Of a stretch of 64,000 nt of DNA, positions 24,158 through 32,326 are shown piece after piece (positions within the stretch are counted from its first letter, which is position 1; each line of letters begins with the position of its first letter). The notes under the pieces were generated by a model. The model saw nothing but the letters and a program-made list of their open reading frames with translations, did no database searches and was not told the DNA's origin. Source of the stretch: Sporomusa termitida (GTDB lineage: Bacteria > Bacillota > Negativicutes > Sporomusales > Sporomusaceae); assembly GCF_007641255.1 (NCBI RefSeq), contig NZ_CP036259.1:1798001-1862000 (forward strand). The letters are read 5' to 3'. The translations under genes were made by a program, and so were the position numbers.

Positions 24158-24613
24158 TCATTGGGCAGCGGGCGGCGTAACTTTAGGGAAGATGGTGGTG
24201 AAGGGCACTGTGTAAGCTGTATTTTGCCGATTATGCCAGCTTATGGCCACCGTTACTTCCACCAAATCAGCGGCATTTTCCTCTGGGCACTGAACTGCCG
24301 TTGTCCTTACAGAAAAAGCAGGATTGGAGGCGGTTGCCGTTGCCTCCAGGCTGCTGTCAAACCACTCTGTGCTGGTATAGGGATAAGGGGTTTCTGTAGT
24401 TAAGACCGGGGTCGCGCTTTGCTGGCGGAGCTTCAGGTACTCAAACTGCTTTTGGGCCAGATTGGCGGCCGTTGTGTACTCGGTAGACGCGCCTGCCGAT
24501 TTTCCGGCCTGCAGAAATAATCCGCCAATGGCGATTAAGGCGACAGAGATGATAACAATGGCCACAAGTACTTCAATTAGCATAAACCCTCGCTGAGAAT
24601 GCAGTTGCTGCAT
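24158..24613 (-). CDS. PilV-like minor pseudopilin, 151 aa
   Basis: The leader MQQLHSQRG is cleaved before FMLIEVLVAIVIISVALIAIG, followed by GKSAGASTEYTTAANLAQKQFEYLK, as in PilV/GspI-like pseudopilins. Its exposed domain contains a single Cys (CPEENAADLVEV). ATG 24613 follows TTAGGAG by 9 bases; an earlier in-frame start at 24622 has no site. It is the first gene of the minus-strand cluster, so tip-complex priming probably starts here. Confidence 0.8.
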   Translation of the reverse strand: MQQLHSQRGFMLIEVLVAIVIISVALIAIGGLFLQAGKSAGASTEYTTAANLAQKQFEYLKLRQQSATPVLTTETPYPYTSTEWFDSSLEATATASNPAFSVRTTAVQCPEENAADLVEVTVAISWHNRQNTAYTVPFTTIFPKVTPPAAQ

Positions 24614-24659
24614 CAGACACACTCCTAACTAATCTTCATGCAACCGTTTATATTTACTA

Positions 24660-24668
24660 ATTATACCA
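24660..24668 (-). promoter_or_regulatory. Extended -10 promoter for the second pseudopilin operon
   Basis: On the minus strand TGGTATAAT is a perfect extended -10, located 47 bases before the start of the PilV-like gene. No good -35 is found, which extended -10 promoters can tolerate. A second TGATATAAT reads the other way at 24679-24687. Confidence 0.45.
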
Positions 24669-24697
24669 TATATGCTTCTGATATAATATATTGTTAA

Positions 24698-24730
24698 ACC
24701 GTCGCCGGAGCGCCAGGACGGTGTTTTTTT
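24698..24730 (+). terminator. Hairpin plus T-run upstream of the RND operon
   Basis: ACCGTC (24698-24703) pairs with GACGGT (24717-24722), with a GC-rich interior and then seven T bases. It would stop plus-strand transcripts before the RND genes, either antisense transcripts from the pseudopilin region or an early attenuator of the RND operon. Confidence 0.5.
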
Positions 24731-24837
24731 GTTAACTTTTCAGAGTTGCAACATAACGAAAATTTAAAATATTTTACGGCAGGAGTGCCTAGCCGGCTGT
24801 CGAATAGGAATTGGGTATGTAAATTTCTTCTGGAGGA

Positions 24838-25989
24838 ATGAGCAGGTTGGCAGGCAAGCAGAGAAAAACAATGATGATTGCAGCGGTTGTTGCCCTGGTC
24901 CTGGCGGGGATTATTGGCTACCGGATTTACAGTAATCTGTATGCAGGCCAGGAGCGGGCTGCACGGGTATCACAGGGGCAGGCCGTGGCTGTCGAGGTTG
25001 CCGCCGTAACCAGGCGGGATATTACACCGGTATTAACCTTCTCCTCCAGTCTGGAACCGGTATGGAATGCTGAGATTGCGAGTAAAGTTGACGGACGCAT
25101 TGATCAGCTCACCGTCGATGAAGGCGATTTTGTTGCGGCCGGCATGACGATCGCTGTGCTTGATATGGGCGAGCTTTCGGCCCAGGTTATTCAGGCCGAA
25201 GGCAGTTTGCTGCAGGCTCAGGCCAATCTGGAACAGGCCGAACTTGACTTTAGGCGGATGGAAACCCTGGCCGCGCAGGGCGCTGTTTCCTCACAGACGC
25301 TGGATTCGGCCAGAACGAAGCGGGATTTAGCCGCAGGCCAGGTCCGGGCGGCTGAAGGGGCTGTGGCTTTATATAACAGCAAACTGACAGGTGCTACTGT
25401 CACTGTGCCCCGTAATGGGGTAGTCGTCAAGCGTTTCCTGCAGCCTGGTTTTTACGCCCGGGCAGGGTCGGCCATTATAACCGTGGCTGATATTACCACC
25501 CTGCTGGCCAAGGCAACGGTCGGCGAAGCCGAGATTGCTCAGCTTAAACAGGGAGCCAGCGTCAAAATCAGGGTCGATGCGCTGGGCAGCCAGGAGTTTA
25601 ACGGCACCATTACCCGGATATCACCGGTGGCCGCAATGCCTTCGCGGACATTTATTGCCGAGGTGACAGTTCCTAACCGGCAGAATAACCTGAAGGCCGG
25701 TATGTTTGCCCGGGTTGAGGTGCCTGGTCAGGTCCATGCGCAAGCGGTTGTTGTGCCGGAAACGGCGTTAGTGATGAAAGAAGATAAAAAGACAGTGTTT
25801 GTGGTTACGGCTGCAAACAAAGTGGAGCAGCGTCCCCTGCGCCTGGGCTATATTGGCGGTGGCTGGGCCGAGGTGCTTGACGGTGTGAAGGCAGGCGAAA
25901 AGATTGTTGTCGCCGGCCAAAACAAGGTCCGGGACGGTTCCACGGTCAGCGTGGGAGCGCCCCCGGGAGGCGGGCCGGTAAATGATTGA
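24838..25989 (+). CDS. RND efflux periplasmic adaptor (HlyD/MexA-like), 383 aa
   Basis: Membrane fusion proteins bridge the inner-membrane RND pump and the outer-membrane channel. Residues 11-30 form one N-terminal membrane anchor. Then come a lipoyl-like half (WNAEIASKVDGRIDQLTVDEGDFV), an alpha-hairpin (VIQAEGSLLQAQANLEQAELDFRR), the second lipoyl half (VTVPRNGVVVKRFLQPG) and beta-barrel domains. The start is unsure: ATG 24838 lies only one or two bases from GGAGG, while TTG 24847 is better spaced. It overlaps the pump gene by 8 bases. Confidence 0.9.
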   Translation: MSRLAGKQRKTMMIAAVVALVLAGIIGYRIYSNLYAGQERAARVSQGQAVAVEVAAVTRRDITPVLTFSSSLEPVWNAEIASKVDGRIDQLTVDEGDFVAAGMTIAVLDMGELSAQVIQAEGSLLQAQANLEQAELDFRRMETLAAQGAVSSQTLDSARTKRDLAAGQVRAAEGAVALYNSKLTGATVTVPRNGVVVKRFLQPGFYARAGSAIITVADITTLLAKATVGEAEIAQLKQGASVKIRVDALGSQEFNGTITRISPVAAMPSRTFIAEVTVPNRQNNLKAGMFARVEVPGQVHAQAVVVPETALVMKEDKKTVFVVTAANKVEQRPLRLGYIGGGWAEVLDGVKAGEKIVVAGQNKVRDGSTVSVGAPPGGGPVND

Positions 25990-28900
25990 TATTTTTATCA
26001 GACGGCCCGTGTTTACGACCATGCTGGTCATGCTGCTGGTGGTGTTTGGTCTTACCTCCTATCCCGGACTGGGGGTTGATCTGTATCCGGATGTTGAGTT
26101 TCCGCTGGTTATGGTTAATGTTACCTATACCGGGGCCTCACCGGAGGAGATGGAGAGTCTTATTACCAAACCGGTGGAAGACGCTGTCAGTTCGGTTGCC
26201 GGTATTAAGACGCTGTCATCAGTATCACGGGAGGGGGTTTCCCAGACTACGATTGAATTTGAGCTGGGAACCGACCCGAAGCTGGCGGCCAATGATGTGC
26301 GGGAAAAAGTTGCCGGCGTCCGGCGGCGGCTGCCGGAGCAGATTGATGAGCCGGTTGTACAGCGCTATGATATTACGGCCCAGTCTATTCTTTCCTTCAG
26401 TCTGGCCTCTGACGTCAGGCAGCGGGGGGAAATCAGAAAGATTGCCGAAGATATTGTTAAAGATCAGATCCAGCAGCTGGAAGGGGTCGCTGAGGTCAAT
26501 GTCTATGGCGCTGCTCTGCGGGAGATCCAGATCCTGGCCGACCCGTATAAACTTGAGGCCTATGGCCTTTCTTTACAACAACTGCTGGATGCGGTGAACA
26601 ACAACAATGTTAATACTCCCGGCGGCCGGGTTATGGAACAAGGCTTTGAACTGACGGTAAGAACTATTGGCAAATATGAAAGTGTCGATGATATCCGGAG
26701 AATCATTGTCCTTAATCAGGAAGGCCGCCTGGTGCGCCTGCAGGATGTGGCTGCTGTGGAGGATACCTGGGCGGAAGAACGGACTTATGCTGCCACCAAC
26801 GGGGTCCCCAGTGTTATTGTGTCTATCCAAAAGCAGTCCGGCACAAATACGGTGGGGGTTGCGGAAACGGTTAAGCAGGCTATGGAGCAGTTGGAGCAGA
26901 ATGTGCTGCCGCCTGACATTAAGGTCACCAAGGTACGGGATAATGCCACCTATATCCGGGACAGTGTTGACGACGTCATGGTGTCTATGGTGTTCGGCGG
27001 CTTGCTGGCCGTGGCTATTACCTTCCTGTTCCTGCGTAATACGCGGGCTACTGTGATTGGGGCCATTGCCATCCCCACCTCGATTATATCAACCTTCTTT
27101 TTGATGAAGGTGATGGATTTTACCCTTAATAATATGTCGCTTATGGGTCTTAGCCTGGCAGTGGGCATCCTTATTGATGATGCTATTGTTGTTGTCGAGA
27201 ATATTTACCGCCACATGGAGGCGGGAAAAAGTCCCCTGGTGGCAGCCCGGGAGGGGACGCAGGAAATCTCGCTGGCAGTTTTGGCAACAACCTTCTCCAT
27301 CCTGGCCGTGTTTGTGCCTGTTGGCAACATGGGCGAGATCATCGGCCAGTTTTTTAAACAGTTTGGCTTAACTGTCGCGTTTGCGGTCGCTTTTTCCCTG
27401 TTTGTTGCTTTTACCCTTACCCCGATGCTGTCGGCTTACTGGCTAAAGACCGGCGAGGGAGAAGGGCGGCGCCTGCGCTTGCTGGAATGGGTGCTGGATA
27501 AGTGGGAGCAAGGGTTTGAAGCGTTCCGGGAAACGTACCGTCAGCTTTTGTATTGGGCCCTGCAGCGCCCCCAAAAGCTGGTGGTCCTGGCCTTGTTATC
27601 CCTGTTCCTGAACGCTTTGCTAGTACCCTTGTTAGGCTCAGAGTTTCAGCCAACCTATGATTCGGGTGAATTTAATATTAACATAACGGCACCGGCCGGC
27701 ACCTCCCTTGAACGCAGTAAGGAGCTGGTAGTCCAGGTCGAGAAAGAGGTTATGGCGATTCCGGAGCTGGAATCGGCCTATCTGGTTGTCGGTACGAACC
27801 GGCAGATTTACCGGTCGATGGTGGGGGTACGGTTGGTGGACGCCAGTGAACGCTCCCGCTCAATGATGGAGATTATGGATTCGCTGCGGGTAAAGTTTCG
27901 TAATGTCCAGGGTCTGAAGGTATCGGTGCCGCCCGGGCAAAGCCAGGGCCGCGGCGATTCCCGGCCGATTCAACTGGCCCTGCGGGGGCCTGAACTTGAT
28001 CTGCTGAATCAGTACGCCGGTATCCTGGCGGAAAAAATCAAGCAGATTCCCGGTACTACCGATGTTGATATCTCCAGTGAACAGTCCGAACCGGAGGTGC
28101 AGGTTACATTTGATCCGGACCGTCTGGGGGATGCCGGGCTGGATGCGGCCACCGCCGGTAAAGCCGTGCAAACTGCTTTTTTGGGGGCAACGGCTAAGAA
28201 TCAATATAATGTGGCCGACAGTGATTATGATATGCGTGTTCAGTTACAGCCCGAAAACCGGCTCAGCCTGGCTGATGTGGCCAACCTCCGGCTTAGCAGC
28301 AACAATGGCTTTGTTCGCCTGGGGGATATTGCCGAGGTAAAATTATCATCAGGCCCGACGCAGATTGACCGGGAAGACCGCCAGCGCCAGGTTATCGTTT
28401 ATGCCAATGCTGTTGGCACCTCGCCCGGGGAAATCATTGCCAAGGTCAAAGAGCTTATCCCTGACCTGAATCTCCCCCTGGGGTATAGCCATAAGCTGGT
28501 CGGGCAGGCCCAGATGATGGAAAACTCATTTAATGAGATTGGCAAAGCGCTGGTATTGGCTGTTGTGCTGATTTATATGGTATTGGCCGCTGAATTTGAA
28601 AGCTTTATTCACCCGCTGACAATTATGCTGTCTTTGCCTTTCTCCCTGGTTGGGGCTGTCCTCGGGTTGTTGATAGCAGGCAATACGATTAACATCATGT
28701 CCCTGATCGGGATCATTATGCTCATGGGCCTGGTAACTAAAAATGCGATTTTGCTGGTTGATTATACTAATCAGCGGCGGGCAGCGGGGGTACCGGTTGT
28801 TGAGGCCCTGGTGGAAGCCGGTTCGGTACGGCTGCGGCCGATTTTAATGACCACGATGGCCATGATCTTCGGGATGCTGCCGATTGCGCTGGGGATTGGC

Positions 28901-29071
28901 GCCGGGGCCGAAATCCGTTCCTCCATGGGGGTTGCGTTGATCGGCGGTTTGATTACCTCGACCTTTTTGACACTGATCATCATCCCGCTGGTGTATCTGC
29001 TGATTGACAGAATGCAAAATTATTTTAAACATAAACAAGCGGATAAGGCGGAAAAAACCCCTAGCGTTTAA
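25982..29071 (+). CDS. AcrB/HAE1-type RND multidrug efflux pump, 1029 aa
   Basis: A full-length proton-driven RND transporter. It starts MIDIFIRRPVFTTMLVMLL, the family N-terminus, with two large periplasmic loops and twelve spans. The proton relay Asp pair is in VGILIDDAIVVVENI, and the second half has the matching GLVTKNAILLVDYTNQ. Likely role is export of hydrophobic drugs, bile-like compounds or lipids across the outer membrane with an unlinked TolC-like channel, since none is encoded here. Start ATG 25982 overlaps the adaptor. A hairpin at its stop ends the operon. The substrate is not predictable. Confidence 0.95.
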   Translation: MIDIFIRRPVFTTMLVMLLVVFGLTSYPGLGVDLYPDVEFPLVMVNVTYTGASPEEMESLITKPVEDAVSSVAGIKTLSSVSREGVSQTTIEFELGTDPKLAANDVREKVAGVRRRLPEQIDEPVVQRYDITAQSILSFSLASDVRQRGEIRKIAEDIVKDQIQQLEGVAEVNVYGAALREIQILADPYKLEAYGLSLQQLLDAVNNNNVNTPGGRVMEQGFELTVRTIGKYESVDDIRRIIVLNQEGRLVRLQDVAAVEDTWAEERTYAATNGVPSVIVSIQKQSGTNTVGVAETVKQAMEQLEQNVLPPDIKVTKVRDNATYIRDSVDDVMVSMVFGGLLAVAITFLFLRNTRATVIGAIAIPTSIISTFFLMKVMDFTLNNMSLMGLSLAVGILIDDAIVVVENIYRHMEAGKSPLVAAREGTQEISLAVLATTFSILAVFVPVGNMGEIIGQFFKQFGLTVAFAVAFSLFVAFTLTPMLSAYWLKTGEGEGRRLRLLEWVLDKWEQGFEAFRETYRQLLYWALQRPQKLVVLALLSLFLNALLVPLLGSEFQPTYDSGEFNINITAPAGTSLERSKELVVQVEKEVMAIPELESAYLVVGTNRQIYRSMVGVRLVDASERSRSMMEIMDSLRVKFRNVQGLKVSVPPGQSQGRGDSRPIQLALRGPELDLLNQYAGILAEKIKQIPGTTDVDISSEQSEPEVQVTFDPDRLGDAGLDAATAGKAVQTAFLGATAKNQYNVADSDYDMRVQLQPENRLSLADVANLRLSSNNGFVRLGDIAEVKLSSGPTQIDREDRQRQVIVYANAVGTSPGEIIAKVKELIPDLNLPLGYSHKLVGQAQMMENSFNEIGKALVLAVVLIYMVLAAEFESFIHPLTIMLSLPFSLVGAVLGLLIAGNTINIMSLIGIIMLMGLVTKNAILLVDYTNQRRAAGVPVVEALVEAGSVRLRPILMTTMAMIFGMLPIALGIGAGAEIRSSMGVALIGGLITSTFLTLIIIPLVYLLIDRMQNYFKHKQADKAEKTPSV

Positions 29072-29084
29072 TGCCAGGGGTTTT
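29054..29084. terminator. Bidirectional terminator between the RND operon and the CC/Se gene
   Basis: AAAACCCCT pairs with AGGGGTTTT (29054-29062 with 29076-29084), with two more GC pairs inside. The stem overlaps the last codons of the pump gene. The A and T arms provide a U-tract in both directions for the convergent genes. Confidence 0.75.
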
Positions 29085-29086
29085 CC

Positions 29087-29371
29087 TTAGGCCAGCTGCC
29101 AGCCTTCGATCACCAGTTTCTTAAAGGTGAAAAAGCTGCTGAGGGTTATGGTTAGAGGAATATTGGGCAGGTCGTGGGGTACATATACCGTAATACCCCG
29201 GATTTCCTCCCGGGTGTAGCTGTCGGGATTGTGCGGCAGTCCCAGACGGACAGACGGGCTTTCCCTCAGGTCAATACAGCAGCTGATGACCGGGAAAAGT
29301 TCCAGATATACCGGTTTAGCCCGGGCGTTAATATACTCCAGGGCCTGGTCGGTGATTGTCAGCATAGTCAT
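29087..29371 (-). CDS. CC/Se-motif family small protein, 94 aa
   Basis: The compact acidic protein contains a vicinal Cys pair in FPVISCCIDLRESPSVRLG (Cys-Cys near residue 32), the position at which related proteins that I recall as CC/Se-motif (seleno)proteins have Cys-Cys or Cys-Sec. Here both are ordinary Cys codons. The remainder has a mostly beta layout with a YVPHDLPNIPLTI segment. ATG 29371 follows AAGGGGG by 5 bases. The fold recalls HesB-like Fe-S carriers but the match is not strong. A redox or metal role is plausible and unproven. Confidence 0.6.
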   Translation of the reverse strand: MTMLTITDQALEYINARAKPVYLELFPVISCCIDLRESPSVRLGLPHNPDSYTREEIRGITVYVPHDLPNIPLTITLSSFFTFKKLVIEGWQLA

Positions 29372-29540
29372 AAGAACCCCCTTTAAAATTCCTTTGCCCA
29401 ATGCTTCGCCAGCCAGGGAATTTTATCCTGCTCATAAAGTAAAAGCCGGCAGCGGCGGCTTTCCGATTCGATAGTGACATAATGCTTAGAAACTGAATAT
29501 CATACAGTATAGTATTCTCAGACGCGCCGCCTTGGGGGTG

Positions 29541-30008
29541 ATGCCATTGTTTTTTAACCAGACGGAGGAACTTAATAACCTGCTGGCATTAATGAGAGTG
29601 CAAAACAACTATATTTATGAGGTGAACAAATTAATCTACAGTGCAGTGTCTGATATGACGCTGGCCACTAACCATGAGTTTTCCGGGTTTGTCAGTCACT
29701 TTTCGCAATTTGCCCGTTATCACTATAATAGCGAGGGCTACAGTCAGGCTGCGCAGCTGGTGCAAAGTTACCATTATATACTCCTGGAGCGATTGCTTGA
29801 CAGTCAGGTACTGGCTGCCGCCGAACAAATGGAGATCGCTATCGGGCATTTGGAAATGGCTGTCCGTGAGACGCAAATCCGGTTAAACCCGCAAGTGCTG
29901 CTGTTAAATCATGGCATGTTATTAATGGAGGAAACGCAACTCAAAATTATTGAGACCCTGGAAGTATTGCTGAAAAGTTCTCATCCGGCTCTCCAATTAC
30001 AGAATTAA
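29541..30008 (+). CDS. Hypothetical helical protein, 155 aa
   Basis: The product is almost entirely predicted alpha-helix with heptad-like spacing (VRVQNNYIYEVNKLIYSAV, then EQMEIAIGHLEMAVRE), no cysteine, no signal peptide and no membrane span. The start is uncertain: ATG 29541 is close to GGGGGTG (29534-29540), while TTG 29547 would be spaced correctly from GGGGTGA. It ends before a strong stem. I do not recognise the family; a small cytoplasmic helical-bundle protein is all that can be said. It lies alone between the CC/Se gene and larB. Confidence 0.5.
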   Translation: MPLFFNQTEELNNLLALMRVQNNYIYEVNKLIYSAVSDMTLATNHEFSGFVSHFSQFARYHYNSEGYSQAAQLVQSYHYILLERLLDSQVLAAAEQMEIAIGHLEMAVRETQIRLNPQVLLLNHGMLLMEETQLKIIETLEVLLKSSHPALQLQN

Positions 30009-30049
30009 AACCCCAAACAGGATTTTGACGGTAAATATTGAATTCTTTA

Positions 30050-30090
30050 TAAAGACATAATGCCTGACAGTACAGGACATTATGTCTTTA
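30050..30090. terminator. Long stem after the helical protein gene
   Basis: TAAAGACATAATG (30050-30062) pairs with CATTATGTCTTTA (30078-30090), with CCTG / CAGG inside after one unpaired base. The T-run downstream is absent, so it may stabilise mRNA ends more than it terminates. Confidence 0.5.
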
Positions 30091-30173
30091 TGTTGCGAGT
30101 ATATTGACAGGCTTATGGTTTCCGGGGCAGTAAATGGCTAACATTATTGCCAAGCCGGCTCAGAGGTGTTATT

Positions 30174-30230
30174 ATGCAAAAAGAGACATTTTTCAGCATA
30201 ATGGTTCTGGAGGGGTCCGGGCTGTTTTAA
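30174..30230 (+). CDS. Possible 18-residue leader peptide upstream of larB
   Basis: Inside the 336-base gap before larB, ATG 30174 follows GAGGTG and encodes MQKETFFSIMVLEGSGLF. The region after it is GC-rich and can fold: CCGG...GGCA with TGCCGG (about 30234-30260) and AGGT...ACCT. This could be a translated leader that controls larB, or chance. I recognise no known riboswitch there; the rest of the gap shows nothing else. Confidence 0.3.
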   Translation: MQKETFFSIMVLEGSGLF

Positions 30231-30344
30231 GACCCGGTGGCAGCGATAGTGCCGGTTTAGGTATAAAAAACCTGGGTTTACATATGTTACGCTTGATTTT
30301 AAATTTCAAAAGCAATCGAAATGAACGCAGGACGGGGTGGCGAA

Positions 30345-31097
30345 GTGGATATTAATTATGTTAGCAGCCTGCTTAAAGAGTTTAAGGCAGGTGGTCTTTC
30401 ACTGGATGAAGCACTGGAAAAACTAAAAATATTGCCTTATGAAGATTTGGAATTTGCTAAACTTGATCATCACCGGCTGTTACGGCAGGGATTTGCCGAA
30501 GTTGTTTTTTGTCAGGGGAAAACTGTGGCGCAGGTACTTGCCATTATGGACAGGCTGGCTGCCTATAATCGCAATATTTTAGCGACAAGGGCTACCCCGG
30601 AGATGTATGAGGCCGTAAAAAATTCCATGCCTGATGCCAAATATCATGAACTGGCCAGATTAATTGCGATTGAGCGCCAGCCGCCGCCGGCGGATCAGGA
30701 CCGGGTGATTTTAGTCATGAGTGCCGGGACGAGTGATATTCCTGTCGCTGAAGAAGCCGCTGTCACGGCCGAGATGATGGGCAATGTGGTTAGACGGGTA
30801 TATGACGTCGGTGTGGCCGGCATCCATCGTCTCCTTGACCAGCGAAAGCTGATTGAAGATGCGAATGTTCTGATTGTTGTGGCCGGTATGGAGGGGGCTT
30901 TGGTCAGTGTGGTCGGCGGTATGGCCGCGAAGCCGGTTATTGCTGTACCGACAAGTATCGGTTATGGCGCTAATTTTGGCGGTCTGTCCGCATTGCTGAG
31001 CATGCTTAACAGCTGTGCGGCCGGAATCGGGGTTGTCAATATTGATAATGGCTTTGGTGCAGGCCGGCTGGCAAGTATTATTAATCATATGAGGTGA
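30345..31097 (+). CDS. larB: Nickel pincer cofactor biosynthesis protein LarB, 250 aa
   Basis: LarB is the carboxylase/hydrolase that starts the nickel-pincer nucleotide cofactor of lactate racemase from nicotinic acid adenine dinucleotide. The N-terminal part reads LDEALEKLKILPYEDLEFAKLDHHR, the family mark, and the C-terminal half is PurE-like with MSAGTSDIPVAEEA. GTG 30345 behind GGGGTGG gives the usual length; a longer start at ATG 30321 has no site. It is followed 10 bases later by larC. The racemase larA and the sulfur-inserting larE are not in this window. Confidence 0.92.
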   Translation: MDINYVSSLLKEFKAGGLSLDEALEKLKILPYEDLEFAKLDHHRLLRQGFAEVVFCQGKTVAQVLAIMDRLAAYNRNILATRATPEMYEAVKNSMPDAKYHELARLIAIERQPPPADQDRVILVMSAGTSDIPVAEEAAVTAEMMGNVVRRVYDVGVAGIHRLLDQRKLIEDANVLIVVAGMEGALVSVVGGMAAKPVIAVPTSIGYGANFGGLSALLSMLNSCAAGIGVVNIDNGFGAGRLASIINHMR

Positions 31098-31107
31098 TGT
31101 AAGAGTT

Positions 31108-32316
31108 ATGTCCGCAAATTATAAAACTATGTATCTGGACTGTTTTGCCGGTATCAGCGGTAATATGCTGCTCGGGGCACTGCTCGATATCGGGGTGCCG
31201 GAGGAACTGCTCCGGGCAGAACTGGCAAAATTGCCGATAACCGGCTATGAACTGTCAATAACAAGGGTCGATAAAGGTGGTATCAGTGCTGTATATCTGG
31301 ATGTGAAAGCTGCTGATGCCGGGCATCACCACCGGAATCTGGCGGCAATAGCCGGTATAATTGAAGAATCGGCTCTGGCGACGGCTGTAAAAGTCAAGAG
31401 CAACCAGATTTTCACCCGCCTGGCTGAGGCGGAGGCCAAGGTGCACAGTGTTCCGGTTAATGAAATCCATTTCCACGAGGTTGGCGCTGTTGATTCAATT
31501 GTTGATATTGTTGGCATTGCCTGGGCCTTGGATTATTTGGGCGTTGAACAGATTTATGCCTCCCGGCTGCATGTTGGCAGTGGGTTTGTCAAATGCGCCC
31601 ATGGTCTGCTACCGGTGCCGGCACCGGCTACGGCTGAATTGCTGCGGGGGATTCCCTTCTACCAGGGGGATATTGCCAAAGAACTGGTAACACCGACCGG
31701 GGCGGCAGTGGTAGCCACACTCAGCAGCGGTTACGGGCCTATGCCTGACAGCTTTATCAGCAGCCAGGTCGGTTATGGCGCCGGTACCTGGGAGCTGGAT
31801 ATTCCCAATGTTTTACGGGTATATCTGGGAGAAATGCCGGCAGACGCTGTACCGGGACGGTTCGAGGGGCAGGAAGATAAAGCCTACCTGGTGGTCGAAG
31901 CTAATATTGACGACCAAAACCCGGAATTATACAGCTATATCATGGACAAGCTTTTTGCCGGCGGCGCACTTGACGTCTGGCTGGCACCCATTATTATGAA
32001 AAAAGGGCGGCCGGCGACGAAATTGTCGGTCTTGCTGCCAGAGGAGTGCCAGTCCGGGATTGCTGAAATTATTTTAGAAGAGACTACCTCCATCGGGATG
32101 CGGTTCTATCCTGTCACCAGAGCTATTGCCAACCGTGAGTTTATTATGGTGGGACTGCCCTGGGGGGATATTAAGGTAAAAATCAGTTCATTTCGGGGTA
32201 AAATATGTAATGTAGCCCCTGAGTACGAGGATTGCCGCCGCATGGCCGAGGAAATGGGAATGCCGCTTAAAGTAATCCAGCACCTGGCTCTCAAAGAAGC
32301 GATGTCATTTTGCTAA
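31108..32316 (+). CDS. larC: Nickel insertion protein LarC, 402 aa
   Basis: LarC inserts nickel into the pincer nucleotide in a CTP-dependent step. The start LDCFAGISGNMLLGALLDIG is the family signature; a His-rich GHHHRNL stretch (near residue 72) is a likely nickel site; and NIDDQNPELYSYIMDKL marks the C-terminal half. In Lactobacillus larC is split by a frameshift, but here it is one frame. It sits between larB and rnhC, 4 bases from the latter's upstream sequence, so all three are probably cotranscribed. Confidence 0.92.
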   Translation: MSANYKTMYLDCFAGISGNMLLGALLDIGVPEELLRAELAKLPITGYELSITRVDKGGISAVYLDVKAADAGHHHRNLAAIAGIIEESALATAVKVKSNQIFTRLAEAEAKVHSVPVNEIHFHEVGAVDSIVDIVGIAWALDYLGVEQIYASRLHVGSGFVKCAHGLLPVPAPATAELLRGIPFYQGDIAKELVTPTGAAVVATLSSGYGPMPDSFISSQVGYGAGTWELDIPNVLRVYLGEMPADAVPGRFEGQEDKAYLVVEANIDDQNPELYSYIMDKLFAGGALDVWLAPIIMKKGRPATKLSVLLPEECQSGIAEIILEETTSIGMRFYPVTRAIANREFIMVGLPWGDIKVKISSFRGKICNVAPEYEDCRRMAEEMGMPLKVIQHLALKEAMSFC

Positions 32317-32326
32317 AGGTATGTAT

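Noticed and set aside
30110-30160. GACAGGC and GGGGCAG segments suggesting a NiCo riboswitch upstream of larB
   Set aside because: The four-way junction and full conserved set of the NiCo aptamer cannot be drawn.
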